Assembly: GCF_030272615.1 (NCBI RefSeq)
Contig: NC_081411.1
Coordinates: 210,878,744 to 210,942,743 of the forward strand
Direction of reading: 5' to 3'
From: Cryptomeria japonica
Taxonomy: Eukaryota; Streptophyta; Pinopsida; Cupressales; Cupressaceae
DNA length: 64,000 nt
Positions 30,960-43,682 of the stretch are shown piece by piece. Under the pieces are notes generated by a model. That model ran no database searches, was not told the origin of the DNA, and was given only the letters and a program-made list of their open reading frames with translations. A program made the position numbers and the translations under genes. Each line of letters starts with the position of its first letter. Position 1 is the stretch's first letter.

Positions 30960-33234
30960 TCCAAAGTCCTTCTGAGTAGCCTAATTATATGACTATCAAT
31001 ACAATAAAGTTTTTTCTTAACAATGTAAGTGCTTTTGCCAGCCTATCGGCCAACTCATTGCCTTCTCAATATAGGTGTCGTATTTGATAATCCTCCAAAC
31101 TATCCAACATGATTTTGATTGGGAGGAGAATTTGGTTAAGGATCCAACTTGGGGTCTCATTATTTTTAATATAATTAATCACATTTAATGAGTCACCCTC
31201 CAAGTGGATTTTTTGTGCCTCACATTCAATTCCAACTTAGAGCCTAGGAAATGCAACACAAAATTCTACCACATTGTTTGAGGCATGTCCAATATGCTAT
31301 GCCACTTATACCAAAGAATTAATATGCCCATCTCTAATAACATAGCCAATACCACTGGAGCTAGGATTTCTTAATGATGCTCTATCAAAACTAACATTAC
31401 CCATCTAGGCTCAGGAGCACACCACTCCAAACCAAGGATATGGGATTCACCAAATATTTATTGTAATCGCTACCAAACAAGGTTGGAATTGAAAGGCTTG
31501 CAAAGGTCAGCTTAATTTTGTTAGCCCAACTAGTATATCTATTCTGCTTTAAAGTTTTTGATTTAGTTGCTTCGTTGACAAGATCAATCAATTGGGCTTC
31601 AATTTTATAACAGAGTCATTCAACATCCATATTTTTATCATGAAAAATTATTTGATTACGTTCCTTCCATAGCTCCCAGATTAGCAATGAAGGAATAATT
31701 TACCATAAATCCCCAAAAACTTCCCTCGAAGGATTATGTAGCCACATTCTAAACAAATCATCAGTCCCAAAAGAGAAATGGTAGATCAAATGTAGTTTTC
31801 TCATAAAATGCCACCAATACTTACTATCATAGACACAAGTTAGAAGAAAATGGTCGACCGATTTTGACTCATCCTGCTAGGCCCTTTGATGCCAATTCTC
31901 ATAAGCATGTCACTAGTTAGTATTTTCTTCTGCAACACCATCCAAGGAAAAAAACTCACCTTCAGCAAGCAATATCTATTCAAAAGCAACTAAATGTCAG
32001 TCAATTCTAGTTTGTTATGGTTGCTTCCTTGATATCATAACCCAGAATGAATTTATATTTTCCATCCTTAGATCCACACCATAAAATGACATCCTCAACT
32101 CTAGTTGGAATGATGATACAACAAATTAGGATATTACTCAAGGTGTCCTTTTGTTCTTGGTCAACATTTAGGTCTTCTAGGGTTTTCCACACCCATTTGA
32201 TTTCTCCATTTTGGTGGACTATCTCACCATAATCACTTACCTTGGTCCCCTACTATCTAATTGTTACATCCTTGATCTCATTTAGATTGCAATGCAAACT
32301 CAAAATCTCCCTTCCCCCTTAGGAATCATTCCAAAAGGAATCATTTTGACCATTCTCGGTTTCACAAGATGCATGATTGCTCATGATATCCTTGCATTCT
32401 ACCACATAAATCCATATGGTTGAGCCTTTGGGAGGGTTAAGTGTTGTAAGATCTTCTTAGGCTCATTTGTGTTGAGATACTTATGCTTAAGTATCTTGAT
32501 CCACTTCCCATGCCCACCACTGCAAAGAGCCCATACTAATTTAGCTCCCATAGCCATATTCATGATTCACAATTGATGCATGCATGTACCCCCATCATCC
32601 TTTGGTTGGGTAACTTTCTTCCACATGCTACTAAATAAATTTTATTTTAATCCCAAACCCCATTCCAAAGGAAGTTTCACATGATCTAAATAAGCTCCCC
32701 TTCTACTACCATTGGGATTTTTCAGGAAGACCATTAAAAATACTAGAATGGTAGACAAGACCGATTTACTCATAGTAAGTCTCCCAAATGAAGAAAGCCA
32801 CTTTCCTTTCAGATTTCTATCTTTATTTTGCATATCTTGACCAGTTTATCCCAATAGTTGATCTTATTTAGCCCCACAAATAGAGGTGTACCAAAAAACC
32901 TTCTAGGAAAGTTGGCAACTCTTAGATTTAAAATTCTAGAGAGAGCTCTCTGCAATCTAGGTTGAGTATTGAGAAAAAATACTTCCGACTTGTCCCAATT
33001 AATACTCAGACCTGAAGCCTCATAGTAATCTTCCAGGAATGTTTTAATCATTTGGGCCTCGCTCCTACTAGAAACACCAAAAATTATTGTGCCATGCACA
33101 AATTGGAGATGAGTAGTTTTCTCTACACCACTCGCCATATTTACCTCTTGCCATAGCCCTTCCTGATGAATTTTGTCAATGGATCTACCAAGAGCCTCCA
33201 CCATGATGATGAACAAAAAGGGGGAGATAGGGTT
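30960..33234 (-). pseudogene. LINE ORF2 C-terminal half with RNase H (LINE-2), copy B
   Basis: Counterpart of the copy A remnant, better readable at the RT end: 33276-32809 gives PISPFLFIIMVEALGRSIDK, HLQFVHGTIIFGV (catalytic FADD box again FVHG), LSINWDKSEVFFLNTQ, LFVGLNKINYWDKLVK. Then NPNGSRRGAYLDHVKLPLEW, GSKDGKYKFILGYDIKEATI, and RNase H traces with stops. Loss of the active-site aspartates in both copies means this LINE was already dead before the duplication. Without the TIR insertion, its RNase H region is continuous near 31270. Confidence 0.7.
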
Positions 33235-34770
33235 TGTTAGCGACAACAATGGAGGAAAACTAAGGTGGTGAATCAATTTTTAGCAAAATCAAACAAATTA
33301 ATCTTAACTTTAGATCTGATTAGGACCAGCAATAGAAAAGATAAACACTACATCAACAACACACATAACGCATAGATTTTTGATGTGAAAAACTCGGTCA
33401 AGGAGATAACGACGGGGGAAACCTACCCACAAAATGATGATACTCTATAATAGTATGAGTAAATATTAAAATGGGGAATGCACATGCATTCAAGCACACT
33501 GCCTAGATCTCACTGCTCAAAAGAAACAAAGGCCAACAACCCTAGGAAGGCTCATTGCCTTACAAAGATCAAACAATAATCCGTTTTACATGAACTTAAA
33601 TAATAGCATCTCTAAATGCCTAATCATAGTTCTGATTAAGAACATTGTTTTCACAATAACACTTATTTGCTCTTCTCCACTACTGAAAGATAAATTTGCT
33701 TATTTGCACATACAATAATCTTACAGATCATAGATCCAACCACAAACACACATCTTACATGATCACAACACTTATTTATAAAAATCATCAACCATAACTT
33801 TAAGGTCTGCTCAACAGATAAGACCTAATTACAAAATTACACCACATGATACGTAATTCAATAACCAGACCAATACGATGTCAACAAGGACATAGCATGG
33901 ACCCAGATAAAATCCTTTAACATGCAATACAACTAAATAATTAGCCAAGATCAGCCGCAATATGCTAAAGCACTGAATATGTCAAATAACATGAAAAATA
34001 CCACTAGACCAATAAAATCTTCAATAACATGCACCATGATCAACACCTGCCACTAAAACGCATACACTAGTACCTTTGGAGTAGTTTTCCGATGAGCTAT
34101 GGGATTTCTTTTATTTTGTCGGATTAATTTTTATTTTTTTCAAAAATTACCCCATGTTCATGGGAATTTCGATGTGTTAAAATTTCATGTCGAAATTTGG
34201 ATGAAAAACTGATGAACATTTCCGACTGGCTAAGGGATTTATTTTGCTTTGTCAAATTTTTTTTTTAAAAGTATACCTCGTGTTTGTCAGAATTCGGACC
34301 TATTGAAATTTCACGCCGGCATCCCAATGAACACAAATTTTACCTGTCGATCGACATATGTTAGTTTGATGATTTTTACAACTTCTTGATTTCTTCTTAC
34401 TCATTAGGATAACATAAGCTAATGAATTCTCTTCATGTGATTCGGTGCGGGTTATCCCACTAGTCTCATTGGGCATTGGGATAGCTTACAATGCATTTAG
34501 GTGATGGGAATAATTTCCCCAATGTCTTTTCCCTTGGTGTAGCTCATCTCGATACGTTATGTCTCCTCAGCATAAGCTTTGACCCTTTATCGCCATAACC
34601 TTTTCCGATGCATTTTACTTTTGCTAGTGTCTAGCGGGATAAGTCTTACCGATAGCATCATCAACTATCAACAATACAATATTTCTCCATTGCCACTATT
34701 GTGCATTTTGCTGATGGACTTCATCAGTGTATTCTATTCGATGAACATGTGGTTTTAAAAAAAGAGTAAT
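33235..34770 (-). mobile_element. LTR-like block, copy B
   Basis: Starts on the + strand at tgttagcgacaacaatgg (33235) and follows copy A closely (ggtggtgaatca, gatgtgaaaaactcgg, gggggaaacctaccc), then the ccgatga/tcggg-rich half. As in A, no PBS or PPT is evident, and the right border merges into the mosaic of U and X fragments. Confidence 0.5.
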
Positions 34771-34779
34771 TATGCACCA

Positions 34780-35373
34780 TCATTATATGCGGGCTCAAGG
34801 TGCAAAAAAGGGGAGGAAGAGGGCACAATTGCTACAGATAGATGCTCAACAACAATTTTACAAGAGGTTGGTCCTTTCATTCTTGTAATTAAGATTTTTT
34901 TGCAAGTTCCTTTTCTTTCCTTGCATTCTCTTGTTCAGTTTGTTTAAGGGTATCGAATTTGGCAAAATATGGATCCTCAAACTCCTTAACCTCTCCATTC
35001 TGTGGCTGCTAGTTATAAAGACAGGTCGCTCGACATACCAATCTCCCCAGTTATGATTCACTATTTTTCTGTGATCAAAATCTTTAGGTCTTAAAAATGT
35101 TAAATATTGAATAAGAGAATTTGATCCATCACAAGGAAATCCATACATCCAATAAATTGGCTTTACTATCCATTCCTCAAATTTGATATAATTTGATCTT
35201 GTATAACAAGAATCCTAAACAAAAGTCCATAATTGAATAGGTTGCCCCTCCCCTTGGTTGTTTCTAACCTTAAGCCTCAATTCCTTGGGCCATATACTCC
35301 TAAAACATATATAGATTAAGATTAAATTCATCAATAATGAGTAAAACTTAAAATTAAGGCAATTATTATGGCA
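34780..35373 (-). pseudogene. Mosaic of U fragment and one module X (copy B)
   Basis: Reading minus after SPT6 (RVYSSKEL), the frame passes directly into U-like sequence (NFKFYSLLMNLILIYICF, GEGQPIQLWTFV, MYGFPCDGSNS, FLRPKDFDHRKIVNHNWGDW) and then into module X (VFITSSHRMERLRSLRIHIL, NKLNKRMQGKKRNLQKN). The first X present in copy A is missing, so B looks like an A-type arrangement that lost one X by recombination between the two, or A gained it. Confidence 0.5.
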
Positions 35374-35745
35374 CAATTCTTTGCTACTGTAAACCCTTCC
35401 AGCCCTCAAAATATCCCTTTGTATGAAAGCAAATTTTCTAGGTCCAAGGCCAGCTAAAAATTGCAGAGGAGAAAATATCCATTCATGTGATGCTGCTAGG
35501 TTTATGTCAGCACCAACTTGGCCAGTTACTATACCCATTACCTGTTCGACATATTCATACTTGTGATCGAGACTAAGGAATGTTCTAGTGAATGAAGCTT
35601 CAATGATAATATCTCTTTGCCAGGATTACATAATGTTGCAACCATGGTGAATGGATTCATAAGATACCGACCAAGAGCCACAACACGCCTCACAATCTCA
35701 TAATTTTTTCCCTACACATTGAATTGATCATCATAAAACACAAGG
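35374..35745 (-). pseudogene. SPT6: Captured SPT6-like fragment, copy B
   Basis: Closer to canonical SPT6 than copy A at some positions: EIVRRVVALGRYLMNP, MVATLCNPGKEILSLKL, GQVGADINLAASHEWIFSPL, FLAGLGPRKFAFIQ, LRAGRVYSSKEL. A frameshift near 35560 separates the two halves. As in A, no introns are visible and the fragment ends inside the HhH region. The shared endpoints show that capture preceded the duplication. Confidence 0.75.
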
Positions 35746-35852
35746 TAAAACAAGTCCTAATGGATATTGGTTATATAATGAAGAGTCATTTTGAGTTGGA
35801 GGCTTGAAATAGAAATAATTTATCTCATTTTATTTGTTAGTTGTGTATTTTG

Positions 35853-37783
35853 TTATGGGTTAATAGAAATATGGGTATTGTATAGAAATTTAAAAGAGAG
35901 TAGTCCATCTAATCAAACACTATATTTCAATTGATGTTATTAAGAATTTTGATTATTTTTCTTCATAATGTGTATCTTGTATAGTTTATCTTAATATTAT
36001 CTTTCTTGTGTCCTATAGCAGTTTTGCAAGAATTATCATAACTTTCATTTGAACCTTTGGATCTTTCTATAAATTGGAGGATAAGTATGTAACAATGATA
36101 TCAAGAGATTGACTACAGTGATTGGTTTCATTATAAGGTAAGGACAGCCTTTTTCATGTTTGTCTTCCTCAAAGTATGGGTGGTGTCTATTAAGTTGTTG
36201 TCTTGTAAGGGTGTTTTCAAGATTGAGAAGAGACTTGTGATGGGTATTAATCACATTGTTCTCAAGTATGCGTAATTGGAATTGAATGTTTCAAAGGTTT
36301 ACGTGCATTAGAGGGCAAATGATTCCTAGGATTGTCACTTCAATTAAATAATTATTGAAAAACATTGAATTGCTTGTTTGTAAATGAATTATTTAAATAA
36401 AAGGTTACTTTATTATAAGTATGATTTCTTAATTGAGATTACTCTGAAAAAACCCGATTAAATTATCTTCCAACAATAGTAGACCAGTGCCTTCACCCCT
36501 AACATAATGTTGTAGTTAGTCTTACTGAATTTAACTTTTCTCTGAAAGACCAATAAGACAGAATGAAGGTTGGCATCCAATCCTTCAAACTGATAATCAA
36601 ACTAAAACTTAACCCAAAGTATAATAATATAGGATAGCACATTGATACAATCTAAATGAATAGATTTATCACAAGGATCTAATCAAACAATCAAAAAATA
36701 AATACCATCAGAGATGAAAAACACTTGTTCTTTGCATTAAAATAAACATAAGATAATCAACTGATTACAAATAGTGCATAATGTATTTTCAATAGTTTGG
36801 CATTTCCAGAAAATAAACCTCGAGCGTATTTTATATAATTGCATCTTCGAATCTATCTCTCATTTCATCAAAAGATCCTCTATATATACAGATGATGATT
36901 CAATTTAAAAATGAAAGGGCATACCCCTTCATTTAGAATTACACTAACTAATATCTTAACTTAAAACAACCAACTAATTGACCCTAACTAAAAGGTCATT
37001 CTATGTTTAAATTATAAGTATGATTTCTTAATTGAGATTTCTCCTACAAATACCTAATTAAATTATTTTAAAATCAATAGCAGACCAGTGCCTTTACCCC
37101 TTACTGATTGCTTGTCAATTCAATTGAAAAATTCTATATATAACCTTGGAGACAGTCTTATTAAACTCGCTTTTTAAAACAAGACCATCACTTCAAAGGC
37201 ATCTACATGAATTACAATTCAGTTGTAATGTTTTAGTTAGTCTTACTGAATTTAAATTTTCTCTGAAAGACCAATAAAACAGTGTGAAGTTTGACAACCA
37301 ATCCTTCAAACTGATATTCAAATTGAAACCTAATTCAAATTATAAGAACATCGGATAGCACATTGAAACAATCTAACTGAATATATTTATCATAGGGAAC
37401 TAATCAAACAATTGAAAAGATAGATACCATCAGAGATGCAAAACATGTGATCTTTATATTGAAATAAGCATAAGATAATCAACTAACTTCAGTACCACGT
37501 AATGTCATTCGCTAGTTTTGGTATTTCTAGAAAAAAACTTCAAAAGGACTTGCATAAAATACATCTTGAACAGAATGATCATGAATGTCTTCTCATCAAA
37601 AGGATCCCCTATAAATAGATGACGATTCACTTCCAAAATTTAAGGGCATACCCTTTCATTTGGAATTAAATTAACTAAGACTTAAACTCCTAACTAAAAA
37701 CTAACTAACTAAAACTAACTTAACTATTAGACATATTACATAGAAGCATTGAAGATAATATTTTGAAATATTTGAAAACAATT
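35853..37783 (+). repeat. Tandem promoter-like repeat modules, copy B
   Basis: Compared with A there is an additional block of about 0.95 kb (35853-36803), whose second part (36400-36803) duplicates 37010-37530. Stem-loops aatgaaaggg/cccttcatt occur at 36910-36932 and a weaker version at 37637-37660, each after a TATA-like string (ctctatatatacagatg; cccctataaatagatga). A 69-codon ORF within 36045-36254 is not convincing. Confidence 0.5.
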
Positions 37784-39826
37784 TCAATCCCCGAGTATCT
37801 CACCACATTTCTAAATATGCTCCAAGAACTTTTCTGATTTGTAGGTGTCTGCATCATGGATCAATTCCCTAACAATGATCTCCCATGTGACGAATTGTTC
37901 CATCTGTGTAATTGTTTCCTTCAAATCAATTCCATCTGATTGGGAAGCATTAAGGGCAGCATTGAGTAGATTTTGGCATTCTGAAATCCACTTGTCTTTA
38001 TCCTTGATTTCTCCCCTCTGATCAGTTAGCATTGGGATACCATGATGGACTATGTCTTTATATTCATCATATTTAGTTTGTAACTCTACATCAAATTTTC
38101 CATGTTTTGTGAGCAGCCTTTTGATCTTCTCAATTTCTTTAGCGTCCATTCCTTCCAAAGTCTTGTCATGTAGTTTGGTTCCCAATCTATTTTTTATCCT
38201 ATTATGTGATATAGCATTGTCTATATTCTTTTGAAAAACAACCCAAAACTCTTCCAAATATCCTTTCAAATTTTCAAAACTTTTATTCAATAGAAAAGAG
38301 ACAGTATCACCTCTTACATTTTGCATTTATTTAAGAATTTTCTAATTTTCTTGTTGCAACTCTTCACATTTCTTTTTCCATTTCAAATTATTAGGGGAAA
38401 GTATCATTGGCACTGATTGTCCACTTCTTCTAATGGTTTACTAAGACAATCCTTTGTATTTATCTCTTTCCCTTATTGTACTAATTATTTGTGCTCTGTT
38501 AAACATTAAAATGTTGACTCCAATGTTTGTTGAAACAATGGGATCAATTTCCCCAACTTTCAATTTCAGCATATGGCCAAATCCTTTATCCACACCGATA
38601 ATTTTAGGTCTTTTATTCGGATGATAAAATGCCCATAGAAGTAAGGCTTCCTCATCTTGGTCAAACCTGGATCCAATAAACACATCATTTATTCCTTGAA
38701 TGTCCAATTTGAAATCGTTGTTGTCAAGGTGTAATAGACTGTCAAAAATAAAAGATGCACTCAAATCCCATCCTGGAAATAAAATTACTCCAAATTATCC
38801 ACGTAATTGCCTCCCTTTTTGGGGTGTCATTGTAACCAACTATGCTTCTATATCCTCCTTTAACCTTTTCAACAAATTTGCCTCATTTTTAGGTGTTATA
38901 TGTGGGATAGATTCCCTCAACCTTTTGCCTTTGAAATTATAGAGAAAAGATTTAGATTCTTTATATTTTTACAAATACATCATCTGCTACAAAAGCATAA
39001 TGTTCTTCTAACCTTGAATCTATATGAATCTGTATATTAGTCACAATTTTCTCATTTTCATTTGGTTCTTCTTCTTGTTCCTTTACCCGATATCTAGAAA
39101 CAACTTCATGGTCATCTAGTTCACTTTCTGACATCTCTTCTTTTATCTCCATTTCCATCAACCTTTGTTTCTTTGCTTCCAACTCTCTATTCAAATTATC
39201 AATTACCTCTTGTGCTTTTGCATCTTCTATATTTCTGAAGATGTCTTATGCTTCCAAACTCAAGTGCAAATAATCTCTTAGATTTTGTCTTTTCTTACAG
39301 GAGTGGATGTACCCCTCCAGATCATAGTTTCTTTCTTGCAATATGTTCAAACAAATTATACTCCTCTATTAAATTTATGTCAATTATTTTATATGCCTTT
39401 GTAGAAATAATAGTGAAATGTCTAAAACTAAGAGTTCCAAGCAAGAATGTCTTCTTATGTTGATCTACAAAGTGTTTAGAATTTGAGACACTTAATTGTC
39501 TTACAATCTTCAAATATGCTATTCTATCAGGAACACATTTTGGTAACATGTATGGGCTTCCTTAAAATTCATAGATCTTAAAACAAGTAAAGTTCTGGTG
39601 TATGTACCAATCTCCCCAGTTATGATTCACAATTTGCCTATCATCAAAACCTTTAGGCCTTAAAAATGCCTTAATCTCATTTGAAATTGATCTATAACAA
39701 GGAACTTCGTACATCCTGTATAATGGTTTCAGTATCCACTCTTCAAATTTTATGTAGTTTGATCTCACATAATGAAAGTCTGAAATAGAAAGTCCATAAT
39801 TGAACCGGTTGTTCCTCACCTTCCCT
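37784..39826 (-). pseudogene. Gene U, copy B, 3' part (interrupted by Copia-1)
   Basis: Continues gene U to TGA 37784-37786. Segments: NYIKFEEWILKPLYRMYEV, SISNEIKAFLRPKGFDDRQI, VNHNWGDWYIHQNFTCFKIY, MLPKCVPDRIAYLKIVRQLS, KTFLLGTLSFRHFTIISTKA, acidic region 39194-38961 (EEMSESELDDHEVVSRYRVK), LSASFIFDSLLHLDN, SRFDQDEEALLLWAF, and C-terminal LEEFWVVFQKNIDNAISHNR through MEQFVTWEIIVRELIHDADT. Combined with 46863-47760 the coding length is ~980 codons, the same as copy A. Confidence 0.6.
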
Positions 39827-39831
39827 ATTTC
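39827..39831. repeat. TSD of Copia-1 (ATTTC), left
   Basis: Five bases atttc precede the 5' LTR and recur at 46858-46862 after the 3' LTR. Copy A has a single atttc in the uninterrupted sequence ccctatttctagtatt near 28490, which is the empty site. Confidence 0.9.
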
Positions 39832-41085
39832 TATTTGGAATACGAAGAAATTGATTATGTCTTGCATTGATGTTTTGTCCTTGATGTCAATACTAACTGT
39901 TATGATTGGTTACCCGCAGACAATTTTGGTAACCTGTAGAAGAACCAGTGTTACCAGTAGAAGGGACTATCAGTTGGATACAACTGACATGTTTGGATCA
40001 ATGGAATATGTTTGGTTTAAAGTGTTGCATGTTTCTAGAGTATGTTTTGGTTAGTTGGTATTGACTTGGTGATCGGATGCTATCGTACATTCTAGTAAGC
40101 CTATACCAGTAAGGGTTTAGGGCTTTATCGATAGAGCTTTTAATGAGAACATTTGACAGGATGCATAAGTGGTGTTGGTACGACTGCTAGATGGAATTCA
40201 GGATGCTGAAGGTGATCTTTGTTCATGCCTTGACTAATTGGAGACATCGCTTTGGCATGGTGGACCCAAATTAGATCTGGTATCTATTCGGGTTATGGAC
40301 CGGTATCATGTAACATGTTCTCTACATGTTACTGGGATGATTTATGGATTGGTTAATATTGTTTTGGTCTAAAGCCGACATGGCATATCATTGTAATATG
40401 GATGTATGTAATGATCTTATTGTAATATCTTTTAGGTGGCTGACCTAATTGGTTTACTCCTTAGGGTTTGTATAAATTGATATAAGATCTCATTGTAGAT
40501 CATGAGAATGGGAATAGGAATGGTCATGGAATGAAATGTGTGACTAATGTAATATCATTCTGGCAGAGGATTTGGTTGATCATTGAAGATTGAATTGGGT
40601 TTATGTAAGAGGTCAAAGGCCTCTGGTATTGAGCTTAACTGGGACTTTAATTAGGCATGGTAGATGCTATCATTGGCAGTTTATTCTTCTAGATTGTTGT
40701 CCAATTATATTGAGGTGGTTATAACCTCTCTATAGTCAGTGTGACTCCTTTGTAATGAGTGGTATGCTCTAGGCATTGTGCCTTCCTACATGTGGAGGCT
40801 CCTTATTGTATCACATACTTTCTGTGGAAGTATTATCTTACTATGGGTTGGCTTCCCATTGTGTTTTTTCCATTTACTAGGCTTTCCATGTACAAATCAT
40901 GGTGTTATGTAGTATGGTTGCATGGTGTTTCTTAACTTTTATTACTTATGGGTATCTATTTCTGCTATTCTGGTATTCATGTTTATGTGCTCCAGTTAAA
41001 GGTTATAAAGTGGTTTGATTAATATAATCTGTTAACAACTGATTCACCTCCCCCCCCTCTCAATTGTCCATCGGTTATTCTAACA
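39832..41085 (+). repeat. Copia-1 5' LTR (1254 bp)
   Basis: Begins tatttggaatac (a TG start appears mutated to TA) and ends ttattctaaca. A poly-C stretch (acctccccccccct) lies near the 3' end, as in the 3' LTR. Confidence 0.88.
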
Positions 41086-41103
41086 ATTGACATAAGAGAT
41101 TTG
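41086..41103 (+). other. Copia-1 primer-binding site (degenerate, tRNA-iMet type)
   Basis: The sequence attgacataagagatttg follows the LTR directly and resembles the usual attggtatcagagcttgg of plant Copia elements, with several substitutions. Confidence 0.65.
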
Positions 41104-41143
41104 GTCCTCTCTTGCAGAAACTTAACCGCTTGAGGTAGATCCT

Positions 41144-42250
41144 ATGGCAACTAATAATTCAAATCCACCGGCAACTATCTTGAGAAGAGATATTCCTAAG
41201 CTTGATGCAACAAACTATGGGATATGGAAAATTTGAATGGACACTCATATTAGATGCCTTGGAAAGGATATTTGGGAGATCACTGAGAAAGGATATACAC
41301 CCTATGATCCAACATCTGGCAGTCCTGCTCTAGCAGACTTGGACAAAAATATTGGAAATGATTGCAGAGAAAGAGAAGCTTTCTTGTGTGCACTCACTGA
41401 TCAACAAATCATGTGATTGACTGATAAATCATCTACAAAGGTTATGTGGAATAAATTGCAAACTCCAAATGAAGGTGTCCCTACTATCAAAATTGCTAAA
41501 TTTAATGGTTACTGGGTAAGATATGAGAACTTGAAGATGGCAGATAATGAAAGAGTTGCTACATTTATGGAAAGAGTAAATGAGATTGTCATGGGAATTC
41601 AATGTTGTGGAGGATCTTTGAGTGAAGATGAAATAGTTTCTAAAGTTTTGAGAGCCCTTCCATTGGCTTACAAGATGAAGGTTGTTGCAATTAATGAATT
41701 GAGAACAATGGCAAACACCTCAGTTAATATAGACATTCTAATTGGGAAATTATCTGCCTTTGAGCTTGAAGAATTTGGACCCTCTGGGACTGCAAAATCT
41801 TAACCTTCTTTACATGTACCATCATCTACCAAAAAAAGTTATTGGAAAGTGCTATGCAAAAGAATTGGAAGAAATGAGGAAAGAGGATGAATAATTTGAG
41901 CAACTTGAAGCCTTACTTTCTAGAAGAGTACCTTAAGGACTAACATAAAGTAAGTATGAAGGAAAAGCACCTTTTAAATGTTTTGCATGTGATAATATTT
42001 GTCATTTTGCATCTAGATGTCCTGAAAGGATTACAAGATTTGAAGAACGAGTTAAGAAATAATTTAAGCCTAATAAGAACAAATATAGATTCAAGGAAAA
42101 TAACCTATGCTACATAGAAGATGAGGAAGGCATCACTGATTCAGATGATGAACCGAAAAAAGACATTACTAGTGGATCCAATAATTGAAAGGAATGGGTA
42201 TTCTGTGCTATAATGGAAGATGAACTGGAACTGGTTATCAAGAATGAAGA
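41144..42250 (+). pseudogene. gag: Copia-1 Gag
   Basis: ATG 41144 opens MATNNSNPPATILRRDIPKL; TGA follows after about 30 codons and another after DQQIM. The frame reopens at 41417-41803 (DNERVATFMERVNEIVMGIQ, the UBN2-type gag domain). Frameshifts precede the zinc knuckle CFACDNICHFASRC (near 41980-42020), which keeps the CCHC ligands but lacks the usual glycine. It formed the particle in active relatives. Confidence 0.75.
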
Positions 42251-42279
42251 AAAGGCCCTCACAGCAAAAGTTGAAGACA

Positions 42280-43682
42280 AGGATGAATGGGTAATTGATA
42301 GTGGATGCTCACATCATATGACTGGAGATAAAATATTTTTTTTGTCCTTGCAAGAATTCAATGGTGGTCAAACTCAGATTTGGAGATGACAAAGCATGTA
42401 TAAACAAAGGTAGATGTATTATTTCTCTAGATGGTAAGCATAATACTGATAATGTCTATTATGTAGAAGGTTTAAAGCATGATCTTTTAAGTGTTTATCA
42501 ATTGGTGGACAAGGGATTCCAACTTCAGTTCAAAGATAGAAAATGCAAAATCATTAACAAAACTGGTTTGGAGATTGCAACCCGTACTCAGACTAGAGGT
42601 AATATATTTCACTTGAACACCGGTGATAAGACATGTTTGATTGCTCACATTGATGAGAGTTGGTTATGACATAAGAGGTTGTGTCATGTTAATTTTGATT
42701 ATATTGTTAACATCAGTTCAACAAAGGCAATTAGAGATATACCTAAGATTATAAAGCCTCATAATCCGTTATGTAGGGAATGTCAATTGGGAAAGCAAGT
42801 TATAACTTGTTTTAAGAGGATACATGATAAATCCAATGATGTGCTTGATTTGATTCATACTGACTTATGTGGTCCAACAAGGACTAGAACCTTTCAAGGT
42901 GATAGATACTTCATGCTAATAATTGATAATTATTATAGAATGACATGGGTGACTTTTCTAAGGGAGAAGTTTGAAGCTTTTGAGAAATTCAAGATCTTTA
43001 AAACAATGGTGGAAATAGAAACTCGATTGAAAATCAAATGTCTAAGATTAGATCAAGGGGGGGAGTTCACTTGTCATGAATTTAACAGTTATTGTGAGAT
43101 AAATAGAATTATGATACAATTATCTATACCCCAGACTCCTCAACAGAATGGAGTAATGGAAAGGAAGAATAGAACCATTTTGGATGCAGCAAGAACCATG
43201 ATGATGGAAGCCAAATTGCCTCACATCTACTGGAAAGAAGCAGTAAGTACAACTATCTACACATTCAATAGAGTTCATATCAAAGGTGAAGCTAGTAAGA
43301 CTCCTTATGAATTATGGTTTGGACATACACCTACTCTTAAATATTTTAGAATTTTTGGATGTAAATGTTATATCAAAAGGGATGATTCAATTGGGAAGTT
43401 TGATCCTAGATGTCATGAAGGGATATTTCTAGGATATTTAATTAAGAGCAAAGCATATAGATGTTATAACAAAAGATTGTAGAAAATTATGGAGAGCACA
43501 AATGTGAAAGTAGATGAGCAATACAGAGATCAATCTATATTATATTATAGAGAACAGGTAGTGGAAATGATCATAAGTAATCTGGAAATGCCTCAATCGA
43601 TACAAGACGCTCTGATAGTTACACTGACACAATCAGAAAATTCAACTGTGACTGATGATCAGGACAGAGAACCTGAAGTTTA
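42280..43682 (+). pseudogene. pol: Copia-1 protease and integrase
   Basis: The protease active site WVIDSGCSHHMTGD is at 42288-42330. A frameshift in a T-run follows. 42361-43482 is one frame with a TGA at 42667-42669 where relatives have Trp in the WLWHRRL motif. The pre-integrase and core are clear: HTDLCGP, CLRLDQGGEFTC and NGVMERKNRT supply the D, D and E of the triad. TAG at 43480-43482 ends the core; 43489-43683 continues with a linker. The integrase would insert the cDNA. Confidence 0.8.
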
